Part shown: piece by piece, positions 54,937 through 63,322 of the stretch
Position numbering within the stretch: the first letter of the stretch is position 1
Layout: each line of letters starts with the position of its first letter
Source of the DNA: Croceivirga radicis
Lineage (GTDB): Bacteria > Bacteroidota > Bacteroidia > Flavobacteriales > Flavobacteriaceae
Reading direction: 5' to 3'
DNA: 64,000 bases
Assembly: GCF_002072105.2 (NCBI RefSeq)
Contig: NZ_MTBC01000002.1
Location: forward strand, 372,001-436,000
Position numbers and translations under genes: made by a program
Notes under the pieces: generated by a model
What the model saw: the letters and a program-made list of their open reading frames with translations, nothing else
What the model was told of the DNA's origin: nothing
Databases searched by the model: none

Positions 54937-56127
54937 CTATAAAACGGCTTTGATCCTAGCTACGGCTTCTTTAATTTCATCTACGCTGGCAGCATAGGAA
55001 ATACGAATACCGTTTGGGTTTCCAAAGGCATCTCCGGTAACGGTTGCCACGTTTGCATGCTCTAAAATGTACATGGCAAAATCCGAAGCGTTGTTAATTT
55101 TTGTTCCATTCAGCTCTTTTCCAAAATAACTTGAAATGTTTGGGAACACATAGAACGCTCCGTCTGGTTCGTTACATTCAAAACCAGGAATGTCATTTAA
55201 AAGTTCAAGAATTAATTTTCTTCTATTCTTAAACTCATCTACCATATATTGGATGCGTTCTGGGCTTTCTTCTAAAGCTGTAATTACCGCACGTTGGGCA
55301 ATACAATTAGCGCCACTGGTAACTTGTCCTTGTAGTTTGTTACAAGCCCTAGCAATGTAACTTGGTGCGCCAATGTAACCAATTCTCCAGCCGGTCATGG
55401 CAAATGCCTTTGCAACCCCGTTCACTGTCACGGTTCGGTCATACATGTCTTCAAATTGCGCCATAGATGCGTGCGCTGTTACACCGTAATTAATGTGCTC
55501 GTAAATTTCATCACTTACCACTATAATTTGTGGATGTTTTTGTAAAACATCGGCCAGTGCACGTAGCTCTTCTTTACTATATATAGACCCACTTGGGTTA
55601 CAAGGAGAGCTGTACCAAATCATTTTGGTTTTTGGGGTTATGGCATCCTCTAGTTGCTCGGGAGTCATTTTAAAATTAGAAGCTATGGTAGTGGGTACCT
55701 CTACCGGCACCCCGTCTGCAAGCTTAACAATATCGCTATAGCTAACCCAATAAGGACAAGGTAAAATAACCTCGTCTCCTTTGTTTAATACTGCTTGTGC
55801 AACATTGTAAAGCGATTGTTTGGCGCCCGTGGAAACAACTATTTGGGCAGGCTCGTAAGAGAGGCCATTATCTCTTTTGAATTTAGTAATAATAGCTTGC
55901 TTTAAATCAGCATAACCATCTACTGGAGTGTAGGAGTTGTAATTTTGGTCTATTGCCGCTTTAGCTGCTTCTTTAATATAGTCTGGAGTATTAAAATCTG
56001 GTTCTCCAAGGCTTAATCCTATTACGTCTTTTCCTTCAGCCCTTAAAGATCTTGCCTTTGCCGCCATCTCTAAAGTTGCCGATGGCACTAAGCTGTTAAT
56101 CCTGTCTGATAGTTGCTGGTTGCTCAT
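54937..56127 (-). CDS. PLP-dependent aminotransferase, aspartate aminotransferase type
   Basis: 396 residues, class I fold. PLP lysine K240 in VAKAFAMTGWRIGY, substrate-binding GLSLGEPDFNTPDYI near the N-terminus, SPCNPSGSIYS and the C-terminal Arg in NGIRISYA. Closest in look to AspB/AspC-type enzymes of subgroup Ib that use aspartate (sometimes also prephenate or aromatic acids). It starts 15 bases downstream of the desaturase gene on the same strand. Confidence 0.9.
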   Translation of the reverse strand: MSNQQLSDRINSLVPSATLEMAAKARSLRAEGKDVIGLSLGEPDFNTPDYIKEAAKAAIDQNYNSYTPVDGYADLKQAIITKFKRDNGLSYEPAQIVVSTGAKQSLYNVAQAVLNKGDEVILPCPYWVSYSDIVKLADGVPVEVPTTIASNFKMTPEQLEDAITPKTKMIWYSSPCNPSGSIYSKEELRALADVLQKHPQIIVVSDEIYEHINYGVTAHASMAQFEDMYDRTVTVNGVAKAFAMTGWRIGYIGAPSYIARACNKLQGQVTSGANCIAQRAVITALEESPERIQYMVDEFKNRRKLILELLNDIPGFECNEPDGAFYVFPNISSYFGKELNGTKINNASDFAMYILEHANVATVTGDAFGNPNGIRISYAASVDEIKEAVARIKAVL

Positions 56128-56142
56128 GAATTTATCCGTTTA

Positions 56143-57243
56143 CTAATATTGTAAAGTAGGTTCTTTACCTAACTCTTTTAAATGTTTAAAGTGCGAAATT
56201 ATAGCTTTTCTCGTGGTTTGGTATTCGTTGTACGGCAAATTGAATTCTGAAGCGGTCTCTTTCACAATTTTGGCAATATTTGTGTAATGTATATGGCTAA
56301 TGTTTGGGAAAATGTGGTGCTCTACCTGGTGGTTTAGGCCTCCGGTAAACCAGTTAATGATTTTATTTTTAGTTCCAAAATTAACCGTAGTGAACAATTG
56401 GTGTATGGCCCAGGTATTTTTCATGTTACCTGTTTCATCCGGTAGTGGTGTTTCTGCTTCTTCTACTATGTGTGCTAACTGAAAAACCACACTTAAAATT
56501 AAGCCAGCGGTATAATGCATTACAAAAAAGCCAATTAAAACATGCCACCAAGGAATATCAAAAAATAGTATGGGCAATAAAATCCAGATGGTAAAATATA
56601 AGGCTTTGGTAATGGCAAGGGTGCTCCAGTTTAAAACTGGGTTAGGCAATTTGCCATAAGACAATTTTCTCTTGGTATAGCTATACATTTGTTTAAAATC
56701 TGTTGTAATAGCCCAATTAAAGGTAAGTAGCCCATACAATAAAATGCTGTACCAATGTTGAAATTTATGGTGTTTTTTCCATTCAGCATGTTCAGAAAAA
56801 CGTAAGATTCTACCAGCTTCCATGTCTTCATCGTGTTCGTGGATATTGGTATACGTATGGTGTAAAACATTATGTTGTACTTGCCAATTGTATACATTAC
56901 CGGCTAAGAGGTACATGCTGCTACCCATAATTTTGTTAACCCAACTTTTTTGGCTGTAAGAACCATGATTGGCATCGTGCATAACATTCATACCTACACC
57001 GGCCATTCCTACTCCCATAACAATGGTAAGTAAAAACTGCGCCCAAGTGGGTAGGTTTAAGGATAGCATTAAAAAGTAGGGAGTTAAAAATATGGCAAAC
57101 ATGATTAATGTTTTAAGGTGAAGTTGCCAATTCCCCGTTTTTTTTAATTTATGTTCTTTAAAATATTGATTAACGCGTTTGTTTAGTGTTCTAAAAAAGT
57201 TAGCGGCGTCCCTGCGGGGGAAACGTATTAAATCTTTCTGCAT
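56143..57243 (-). CDS. Membrane fatty acid desaturase
   Basis: 366 residues, about four membrane helices. Three His boxes: HDANHGS (about 99), HNVLHHTYTNIHEH (about 134) and HQVEHHIFP (about 305), binding the di-iron site. This is the acyl-lipid/acyl-CoA desaturase superfamily, likely introducing a cis double bond for membrane fluidity; regiospecificity is unknown. Divergent from rsmG. Confidence 0.9.
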   Translation of the reverse strand: MQKDLIRFPRRDAANFFRTLNKRVNQYFKEHKLKKTGNWQLHLKTLIMFAIFLTPYFLMLSLNLPTWAQFLLTIVMGVGMAGVGMNVMHDANHGSYSQKSWVNKIMGSSMYLLAGNVYNWQVQHNVLHHTYTNIHEHDEDMEAGRILRFSEHAEWKKHHKFQHWYSILLYGLLTFNWAITTDFKQMYSYTKRKLSYGKLPNPVLNWSTLAITKALYFTIWILLPILFFDIPWWHVLIGFFVMHYTAGLILSVVFQLAHIVEEAETPLPDETGNMKNTWAIHQLFTTVNFGTKNKIINWFTGGLNHQVEHHIFPNISHIHYTNIAKIVKETASEFNLPYNEYQTTRKAIISHFKHLKELGKEPTLQY

Positions 57244-57317
57244 AATATTGTTTTAGGATACCTATAGTTCTATACTTTCTTAAGTACATGTATCCAATTT
57301 TAAGTGCTTAAAAATAC

Positions 57318-57325
57318 TACTTTTG
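57318..57325 (+). promoter_or_regulatory. -7 promoter element of rsmG
   Basis: TACTTTTG, exact TAnnTTTG match, 22 bases before the ATG at 57348. Confidence 0.5.
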
Positions 57326-57347
57326 CGCCAAAATAATTCTTGTTTGC

Positions 57348-57986
57348 ATGAAAGCCGATATCATTTATAAATATTTTACGAAACTCACGGACAATCAAAA
57401 AGCAAAGTTTGAGCGGTTAGAGGAATTGTATAAGGATTGGAATCAGAAGATAAATGTGGTATCCCGTAAAGATATAGATGAGCTGTATTTAAGGCACGTG
57501 CTACATTCCCTTGGTATTGTAAAGGTTCAAGAGTTTAAAGATGGTGCTGAAATTATAGATGTTGGTACTGGCGGAGGCTTTCCGGGTATACCTTTAGCAA
57601 TTATGTTTCCCAATGTTAAATTTACATTGGTAGATGCCATAGGTAAAAAGATAAAGGTTGTTCAAGAGGTGGTAGATGGGCTTGGATTGACCAATGTTAC
57701 TGCCCATCATACTAGAGTAGAAGATTTGCCCGGTCAGTTTGATTTTATAGTGAGCAGGGCGGTAGCTGCTATGCCAACTTTTGTGCATTGGACCAAAGGT
57801 AAAATCAAAAAAGATTCTGTTCATGACCGTAGAAATGGCATCCTTTACTTGAAAGGTGGTGATTTGACCGAAGAATTAAAAGGTTACCGTAACATTGAAG
57901 AATTTAATCTAAGTGCTTTTTTTGACGAAGACTTTTTCGAAACAAAAAAAGTAGTTTATCTACCTCAAAAGTATAACGGCAAATAA
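57348..57986 (+). CDS. rsmG: 16S rRNA (guanine(527)-N(7))-methyltransferase
   Basis: 212 residues. WNQKINVVSRKDIDELYLRHVLHSL and the SAM loop IIDVGTGGGFPGIPLAIMFP are diagnostic of RsmG (GidB), followed by LVDAIGKKIKVV and FIVSRAVAAMPTF. It modifies G527 of 16S rRNA; its loss causes mild streptomycin resistance in several species. Single-gene unit converging with the DKNYY gene one base away. Confidence 0.95.
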   Translation: MKADIIYKYFTKLTDNQKAKFERLEELYKDWNQKINVVSRKDIDELYLRHVLHSLGIVKVQEFKDGAEIIDVGTGGGFPGIPLAIMFPNVKFTLVDAIGKKIKVVQEVVDGLGLTNVTAHHTRVEDLPGQFDFIVSRAVAAMPTFVHWTKGKIKKDSVHDRRNGILYLKGGDLTEELKGYRNIEEFNLSAFFDEDFFETKKVVYLPQKYNGK

Positions 57987-57987
57987 T

Positions 57988-58992
57988 TTAGTTTACGGGT
58001 TTAGGTGCTAATTGGCCTCCAATATAAGTACCGTGCTTATCTTCTACACCATAGCCAACCTCTTGCAGGGTAAATGTTGCCGCATCTGCTCCAGTTATTA
58101 GTTGGTCCTTGTAGTAAACATTTTCTTTGTCTTTACCATACCAAACCCCTACAATCTCAAAGTTTTCACTATCTACGTTCTTTAAGGGTTTTCCTGCAAA
58201 GTAAATATGTTCACCAGATTTTAAATATTCTTTATTTAATAAGCGGGTCCTTTTAGTAGTGTTGGCTTTTATAGTAGTTATTGGGGATGTAGCCGTGGTG
58301 TCTCCCGGTTGATTTAAATAATAAATATGCTCATTGTCATAAGCATAGTAACTGTCTTTAAAGACATCAAAAGTTTCTAGTTTTGTTAATGGTAAAGTAT
58401 GGAAATTACCATTTATATGTGCAAAAGCAGAATTTTTGTCTTTACTGTAGTGCTCATTTAAGTGTGTAAAACTATCAAAGTCTACATTAACCAGTGTATT
58501 CCGATAAAAATAATGTTCTTTATCCTTTGCCCAATCTATCTCATAATATGAAAAACTGTCTGGTTTGGCGCTATCAATAATCGTAGCGGTATATTCTGTG
58601 CCGGCAGATGTTTCGGTGTTGGTAAATGTGTAAACATGTTTATCGTCAAACCCAATATAGTAGTTCAAGTATCCCTCTTTAGCGTAAAATTTTTCGATGG
58701 AAACAGTATTGGGGTCAATAGGATTGGCAAAATAATAAATTTGGTTATGGTCTTTGCTCAAGTAAGGATTAAGTACCTCAAAGGATGCTACATCTACATT
58801 CATTGGGGTTTTCCCGAGCGCAAACCAATTACCTTGACGGCTCCAAATAACTCCTGTTTTGTTTTTGTTGTAATAATGGTTTTTAGAAATTTCTGGATTT
58901 ACCGGTTTGCCAATAGGACTACAGCTATTGAGTAAAAAAGTAAAGGGATAAAGCGTTAAGCCTAAGATAAAATTACCGATACGTTTTTTCAT
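57988..58992 (-). CDS. DKNYY-domain lipoprotein
   Basis: 334 residues. Lipobox NSC (Cys about 24), then repeated units of about 40-50 residues containing D-x-x-x-x-YY/F (KDHNQIYYFANP; KDKEHYFYRN; DNEHIYYLNQ; KDKENVYYKDQ), the DKNYY pattern. The repeats probably build a beta-propeller or solenoid at the cell surface or in the periplasm; function unknown. Confidence 0.8.
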   Translation of the reverse strand: MKKRIGNFILGLTLYPFTFLLNSCSPIGKPVNPEISKNHYYNKNKTGVIWSRQGNWFALGKTPMNVDVASFEVLNPYLSKDHNQIYYFANPIDPNTVSIEKFYAKEGYLNYYIGFDDKHVYTFTNTETSAGTEYTATIIDSAKPDSFSYYEIDWAKDKEHYFYRNTLVNVDFDSFTHLNEHYSKDKNSAFAHINGNFHTLPLTKLETFDVFKDSYYAYDNEHIYYLNQPGDTTATSPITTIKANTTKRTRLLNKEYLKSGEHIYFAGKPLKNVDSENFEIVGVWYGKDKENVYYKDQLITGADAATFTLQEVGYGVEDKHGTYIGGQLAPKPVN

Positions 58993-59049
58993 GATGGTGC
59001 AATTAATCTAATTAGTAACGATGCAAATTAGAAAAGATTGCAATTAAAA

Positions 59050-59070
59050 ATACCCCTGAAAACGGGGTAT
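59050..59070 (-). terminator. Terminator of the DinB-family gene
   Basis: 7-bp perfect stem (59050-59056 with 59064-59070), 7-base loop, T-run after it on the minus strand, eight bases from the stop. Confidence 0.8.
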
Positions 59071-59077
59071 TCATCAA

Positions 59078-59641
59078 TTATTGTTGGCTCCAAGGCGGGG
59101 TAACATTGTTAGATCTGGCATAAGCAATTAGTTGGCCTTTATGTTCCCCTGCGTGCTCTAAGATTATTAGCAAACCAGCAAGTCTATTAAACTTTGCAAA
59201 ACCAAAATCTACCTCTGAACCAAAATTTTCTGCCTTTTCCTCTGTGATTTTGGACAATATAAATTCGTTGGATTTTTTTAATGCAGCTAGTACGTTCTCT
59301 TTTCCCTTTATATTTACCTCCATAGTCATAAAATCGGTATCTGCAGGTGGCGTATAACCCAATTTAGTGGCTAAAAAATAATTGGCGGCAGCTACATGTA
59401 AAATAGATTCTCTAACTGAGCGTATGCCTTCTGCTGGTTTCCAATCATACTGCTCTTCTTCAAAAGCACTTGCTAATTGTTCTACTTGGTCTTGAACCCT
59501 GTACAGCATGCCTTTTAGGGTTTCTTGTACAAGTTGGGTCTCATTACTTGCTAGGGCAATAGTAGTTGATTTGGCTGGTATATTCTGTGCCGTAGCAAAA
59601 AGGCATAACATGCTAATGGAAATTACAATTGCGTTTTTCAT
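59078..59641 (-). CDS. Exported DinB-family protein
   Basis: 187 residues: signal peptide (about 1-20, ending near FATAQ) and a DinB four-helix domain. Likely metal ligands are His in ESILHVAAANYFLATKL and the pair in LEHAGEHKGQLIAYAR. DinB/YfiT-like proteins are often thiol-dependent metalloenzymes; a periplasmic one is not unusual in Bacteroidota. Function unknown. Confidence 0.8.
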   Translation of the reverse strand: MKNAIVISISMLCLFATAQNIPAKSTTIALASNETQLVQETLKGMLYRVQDQVEQLASAFEEEQYDWKPAEGIRSVRESILHVAAANYFLATKLGYTPPADTDFMTMEVNIKGKENVLAALKKSNEFILSKITEEKAENFGSEVDFGFAKFNRLAGLLIILEHAGEHKGQLIAYARSNNVTPPWSQQ

Positions 59642-59733
59642 AGTGGTAAATTGTTAGTTTCTAGATTTATTAGGGAAAGTTAACAATTAAACCAATAGCC
59701 TATTTAATTTAGGTGAATTTAATTATTTGAATA

Positions 59734-59856
59734 TTAATGAAATAGGTTGTAATAATAAGAAGTGCGATATTTTTCCGCAAATACTTTTATATAGTCCCAA
59801 ATATCTTCAAATTTCAATTTCATCTTAATCCAAAATCTTTCTACTGCATCCTTCAT
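59734..59856 (-). CDS. Possible 40-residue protein
   Basis: ATG at 59856 to TAA at 59734-59736, in a gap of 368 bases with no other gene. The product (MKDAVERFWIKMKLKFEDIW start, then DYIKVFAEKYRTSYYYNLFH) is amphipathic, rich in Lys, Phe, Trp and Tyr, and reads like a real micro-protein rather than random sequence. No promoter match was found. The remaining parts of the gap (59642-59733, 59857-59955) show nothing. Confidence 0.4.
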   Translation of the reverse strand: MKDAVERFWIKMKLKFEDIWDYIKVFAEKYRTSYYYNLFH

Positions 59857-59961
59857 AATCAATACGTTTAAAGTTCTAAGTTCTGTAAATAACATTTAAA
59901 ACACAATTAATTAACGTTAAATTTACATAGAATAGTATTTGGTTGATGGTAAATAATGAAA

Positions 59962-59983
59962 AAGCCCTGCATTTGCAGGGCTT
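59962..59983 (-). terminator. Terminator of pruA
   Basis: 9-bp perfect stem (59962-59970 with 59975-59983), 4-base loop, T-run following on the minus strand, 27 bases after the pruA stop. Confidence 0.85.
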
Positions 59984-60009
59984 CTCAGTAAATTCTATTT
60001 AGTTTTTTT

Positions 60010-61638
60010 CTAACCTAGAAATGGATATCTGTAGTCTGTTGGCGTTACAAAAGTCTCTTTAATAAGTCTTGGAGAAACCCAGCGTAATAGATTTTGAGCA
60101 GAACCAGCCTTGTCATTGGTTCCAGATGCCCTTGCGCCGCCAAATGGTTGCTGACCTACAACGGCACCAGTTGGTTTGTCATTAATATAAAAGTTACCTG
60201 CACTGTTTTGTAGTGCTTTTGTAGCTTCGTCAATGGCATAACGATCTTTTGAAAGAACTGCCCCCGTCAAAGCATATATAGAGGTGTTGTCTACTAATTT
60301 AAGCGTGTTGCTCCAATCTTGGTCTTCATAAACATAAACGGTAACCACTGGTCCAAACAATTCTGTTTCCATGGTTTCGTAATGTGGGTTTGTAGTCAAG
60401 ATTACAGTTGGTTCTACAAAATAGCCTACACTTTTATCATAGTTTCCACCAGCCACTATTTCTGCTTCAGAACTTGCTTTAGCTTGATCAATAAACTTAG
60501 CTAGCTTGTCAAAAGAGCCTTCATGTATAACCGCTGTGATAAAATTGCTCATATCTTCCGGTGAACCTGGTTTGTTAAAGCTTTCCAAATCGGCTTTTAC
60601 ATAATCCAATATAGTATTGGCGGTAGATTTAGGTAAATATACCCTAGAAGCAGCACTACATTTTTGTCCTTGAAATTCAAAGGCACCACGGGTAATAGCT
60701 GTTGCTACCTGTTTTGCATCTGCAGACGGGTGTGCAATTATAAAGTCTTTACCTCCGGTCTCGCCTACTATTCTAGGATACGTTCTGTATTTATCAATAT
60801 TGTTTCCAATTTGCTTCCAAAGGCTTTTGAATACATGGGTAGAACCGGTAAAATGAAGACCAGAAAAGTCTGGGCTAGCTAGGGCCGTATCAGAAACCAT
60901 TACAGGATCACCCATTACCATATTGATGACACCGTCTGGTAACCCAGCTTCTTTAAATACATCCATTATTATTTTGGCTGAATATACTTGACTATCACTT
61001 GGCTTCCAAAGCACAACATTGCCCATCATAGCAGCGCTTGCTGGTAAATTACCAGCTATTGCCGTAAAGTTAAAAGGGGTAATTGCATATATAAAACCTT
61101 CTAGGGGTCTATACTCTACTCGATTCCATAAACCTTCGGCAGATTCTGGCTGCTCCTGGTAAATTTGACTCATAAATTCAACATTGAATTTTAAGAAGTC
61201 AATCAATTCACATGCGGCATCTATTTCAGCTTGATGAATCGTTTTGGATTGCGCAATCATAGTTGCTGCATTTATTTTTGCCCTGTACGGACCGGCAATT
61301 AAATCTGCGGCTTTCAAGAAAATGGCAGCTCTTTGCTCCCAAGTTAAATTAGCCCATTTTTCTCTTGCATCTAAGCTGTTTTGAATTGCCTTTTCTATGT
61401 GGGCCTTTGTTGCTTTATGGAAAGTACCAACAACGTGTTTATGGTCGTGTGGCGGGGACATGGTTTGGGTGTCGCCCGTATATATTTCTTCGCTACCAAT
61501 ATATAATGGCACCTCTACCTTACTATCAAAAAATGCTTTGTATTGCTTTAAAACTGCTTCACGCTCAGGACTTCCTGGGGCATAACTTTTAACAGGTTCG
61601 TTTATAGCTGTAGGAACTTGAAAGAATCCTTTACCCAT
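60010..61638 (-). CDS. pruA: L-glutamate gamma-semialdehyde dehydrogenase
   Basis: 542 residues, single-domain P5C dehydrogenase of the long eukaryote-like type. Catalytic Cys327 in FQGQKCSAASR, general base Glu in VGETGGKDF, and NDKPTGAVVGQQPFGGARASGTNDK near the C-terminus. Oxidises glutamate semialdehyde to glutamate with NAD+, the second step of proline degradation. No proline dehydrogenase domain is fused, so putA-type activity must come from another gene. Confidence 0.95.
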   Translation of the reverse strand: MGKGFFQVPTAINEPVKSYAPGSPEREAVLKQYKAFFDSKVEVPLYIGSEEIYTGDTQTMSPPHDHKHVVGTFHKATKAHIEKAIQNSLDAREKWANLTWEQRAAIFLKAADLIAGPYRAKINAATMIAQSKTIHQAEIDAACELIDFLKFNVEFMSQIYQEQPESAEGLWNRVEYRPLEGFIYAITPFNFTAIAGNLPASAAMMGNVVLWKPSDSQVYSAKIIMDVFKEAGLPDGVINMVMGDPVMVSDTALASPDFSGLHFTGSTHVFKSLWKQIGNNIDKYRTYPRIVGETGGKDFIIAHPSADAKQVATAITRGAFEFQGQKCSAASRVYLPKSTANTILDYVKADLESFNKPGSPEDMSNFITAVIHEGSFDKLAKFIDQAKASSEAEIVAGGNYDKSVGYFVEPTVILTTNPHYETMETELFGPVVTVYVYEDQDWSNTLKLVDNTSIYALTGAVLSKDRYAIDEATKALQNSAGNFYINDKPTGAVVGQQPFGGARASGTNDKAGSAQNLLRWVSPRLIKETFVTPTDYRYPFLG

Positions 61639-61668
61639 AGTTGTTGTAATTAGAATTTATGATTACAA

Positions 61669-61676
61669 CAAAGGTA
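61669..61676 (-). promoter_or_regulatory. -7 promoter element of pruA
   Basis: TACCTTTG on the minus strand, exact match, 31 bases from the start codon. Confidence 0.5.
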
Positions 61677-61711
61677 ACAAAAGGGTTATGGTTTGTGAAA
61701 TATAAACCTAA

Positions 61712-62098
61712 TTAGTTCATGGCGAAAGGAGCGGCGAACTTAAAGGTAGGTACTTCTGCCTCAAAGGTTTCGCCAGAAACCAATTCTATTAAGGTATAAA
61801 AACCTTTCATGGCGCCTATAGGTGAAGCTAATAAGCAGCCACTACTGTAGGAATGTGTTTTGCCAGGTAAGATTACCGGTTTTTTGCCTATAACACCTTC
61901 ACCGTCTACCGTTTCTATGTCTTTAAGCGCATCAAAAATATCCCAATGTCTGGTTATTAATTGAACGGATGCGTTGGTTTGGTTTTCTATGGAAATGGTA
62001 TAGCCAAATGCGTAATGCATTTTGTAATTTTTAAAGAAAGTTCCCTCAAAAGAAGTTTCTACAGAAATTTTAATACCATTGGTAACCTGAGTAATCAT
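61712..62098 (-). CDS. apaG: ApaG-domain protein
   Basis: 128 residues, all one ApaG (DUF525) beta-sandwich domain: YTISIENQTNASVQLITRHW, IETVDGEGVIGKKPVILPG, YSSGCLLASPIGAMKGFY. The family is linked to Co/Mg resistance in enterobacteria and to protein binding in F-box proteins; its molecular role is unsettled. Follows the DUF3667 gene by three bases, so it is co-transcribed with it. Confidence 0.93.
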   Translation of the reverse strand: MITQVTNGIKISVETSFEGTFFKNYKMHYAFGYTISIENQTNASVQLITRHWDIFDALKDIETVDGEGVIGKKPVILPGKTHSYSSGCLLASPIGAMKGFYTLIELVSGETFEAEVPTFKFAAPFAMN

Positions 62099-62101
62099 AC
62101 T

Positions 62102-63292
62102 TTAATATGTAATAGCGCTTCCAGTAAATAAAAGCACAATGCTTATAGTTGCTAAAAATAAAAATACCGTGTTCAGAAACAAGTACTTTATAATTGTTTT
62201 AAGAACTCCTTGGCTGTAGAATTTTCTCATGGCCTGAAACAGGTATATGGAGAACAATGTTACGAACAACCACATACTGCTGGTGCCAAAAATCCAATCT
62301 ATTAGCCAGCTAAGGATGAGCAAGATAAACATTAAGGATTGGTTATGGAAACTAAAGATTAAATGATCGGTATAGGTATAATTTTTTCGGATGTAAGCTA
62401 GTTTAATGAAGACCGTAAATATGGGCATAAAGAAGAATATCACAAATGGTAGCTTACCAATGGTGTCGTTGATCCAGTAGTCTGGTTCTGCTAAGGCACG
62501 TAAAAAACTTCTGGAACCGTTGAAGGCCATTTTGGTGCTCCAGTTATCTTTTGCACCATATTTTTGTTTGGCCTGATTAAAACTTTTTAAAGAGTCTCTT
62601 TTTATCATGGCCATGAAAAACTCCATTTTGTCTGTAAAACTTGGGTCGTTAGCTTGTAATTCTGAATAGTACTTTTTAGGATTGTTTACCATTATAGAAT
62701 CGGAAAGCCGTTCTTTCTCTATTATTTTGTCTAGGTTTTGGGTAATGGAATCTAATGTTTCTAAACCTTTAATACGATCCGCATTAAATTGATGAGTAGT
62801 GTCTGCCATGGAAATGGAAACTGCCTCTGTTTCTGAAATTCGAATGGAATCTAATTTTTTGAACTTTTCTGAATCCGCAAAACTAAATCCGTTTTCAATG
62901 TTCATTTGGTTTTCCAAATCTAGGTCCAAAAAGCTATCATAATTGCTATTTAGGTTAACTAGAATAAAATAGATAAAGGCTAAGCTTAATAAAAATCTAA
63001 AGGGGTTGGTATAAGCTATTCTTTTGCCGGCAATATAATCTTTAGTTATACTACCGGGTTTAAGGAGCATAACGTAAAGGGTTCGTATTAGTTTGGAATC
63101 GTAATTTATGACGCTGGATAAAAATTCATTTACAAAATCTTTAAGTGTCAATTTTTTGGTGCTATTGGCCTGGGAGCAATTGGGGCAATATTTATCGCTA
63201 ATGTCCAATGGGTGGCCACAATTTAGGCAACTAACCCCACGATATTTTAATTGGTAGCGTCCCCTATTTACTGGCCAATTTTCTTGTTTCAT
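62102..63292 (-). CDS. DUF3667 membrane protein with zinc ribbon
   Basis: 396 residues. N-terminal zinc ribbon with C22, C25, C36 and C39 (SCLNCGHPLDISDKYCPNCSQ-like), a segment LTLKDFVNEFLSSVINYDSKL typical of DUF3667, one membrane helix around 100-115, a long charged loop (about 120-270) and four C-terminal helices. Function unknown. It lies between the plug-domain gene and apaG, all on the minus strand. Confidence 0.85.
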   Translation of the reverse strand: MKQENWPVNRGRYQLKYRGVSCLNCGHPLDISDKYCPNCSQANSTKKLTLKDFVNEFLSSVINYDSKLIRTLYVMLLKPGSITKDYIAGKRIAYTNPFRFLLSLAFIYFILVNLNSNYDSFLDLDLENQMNIENGFSFADSEKFKKLDSIRISETEAVSISMADTTHQFNADRIKGLETLDSITQNLDKIIEKERLSDSIMVNNPKKYYSELQANDPSFTDKMEFFMAMIKRDSLKSFNQAKQKYGAKDNWSTKMAFNGSRSFLRALAEPDYWINDTIGKLPFVIFFFMPIFTVFIKLAYIRKNYTYTDHLIFSFHNQSLMFILLILSWLIDWIFGTSSMWLFVTLFSIYLFQAMRKFYSQGVLKTIIKYLFLNTVFLFLATISIVLLFTGSAITY

Positions 63293-63322
63293 TTTTTAGG
63301 TTGGTTTGCACCCTAAAGATAA

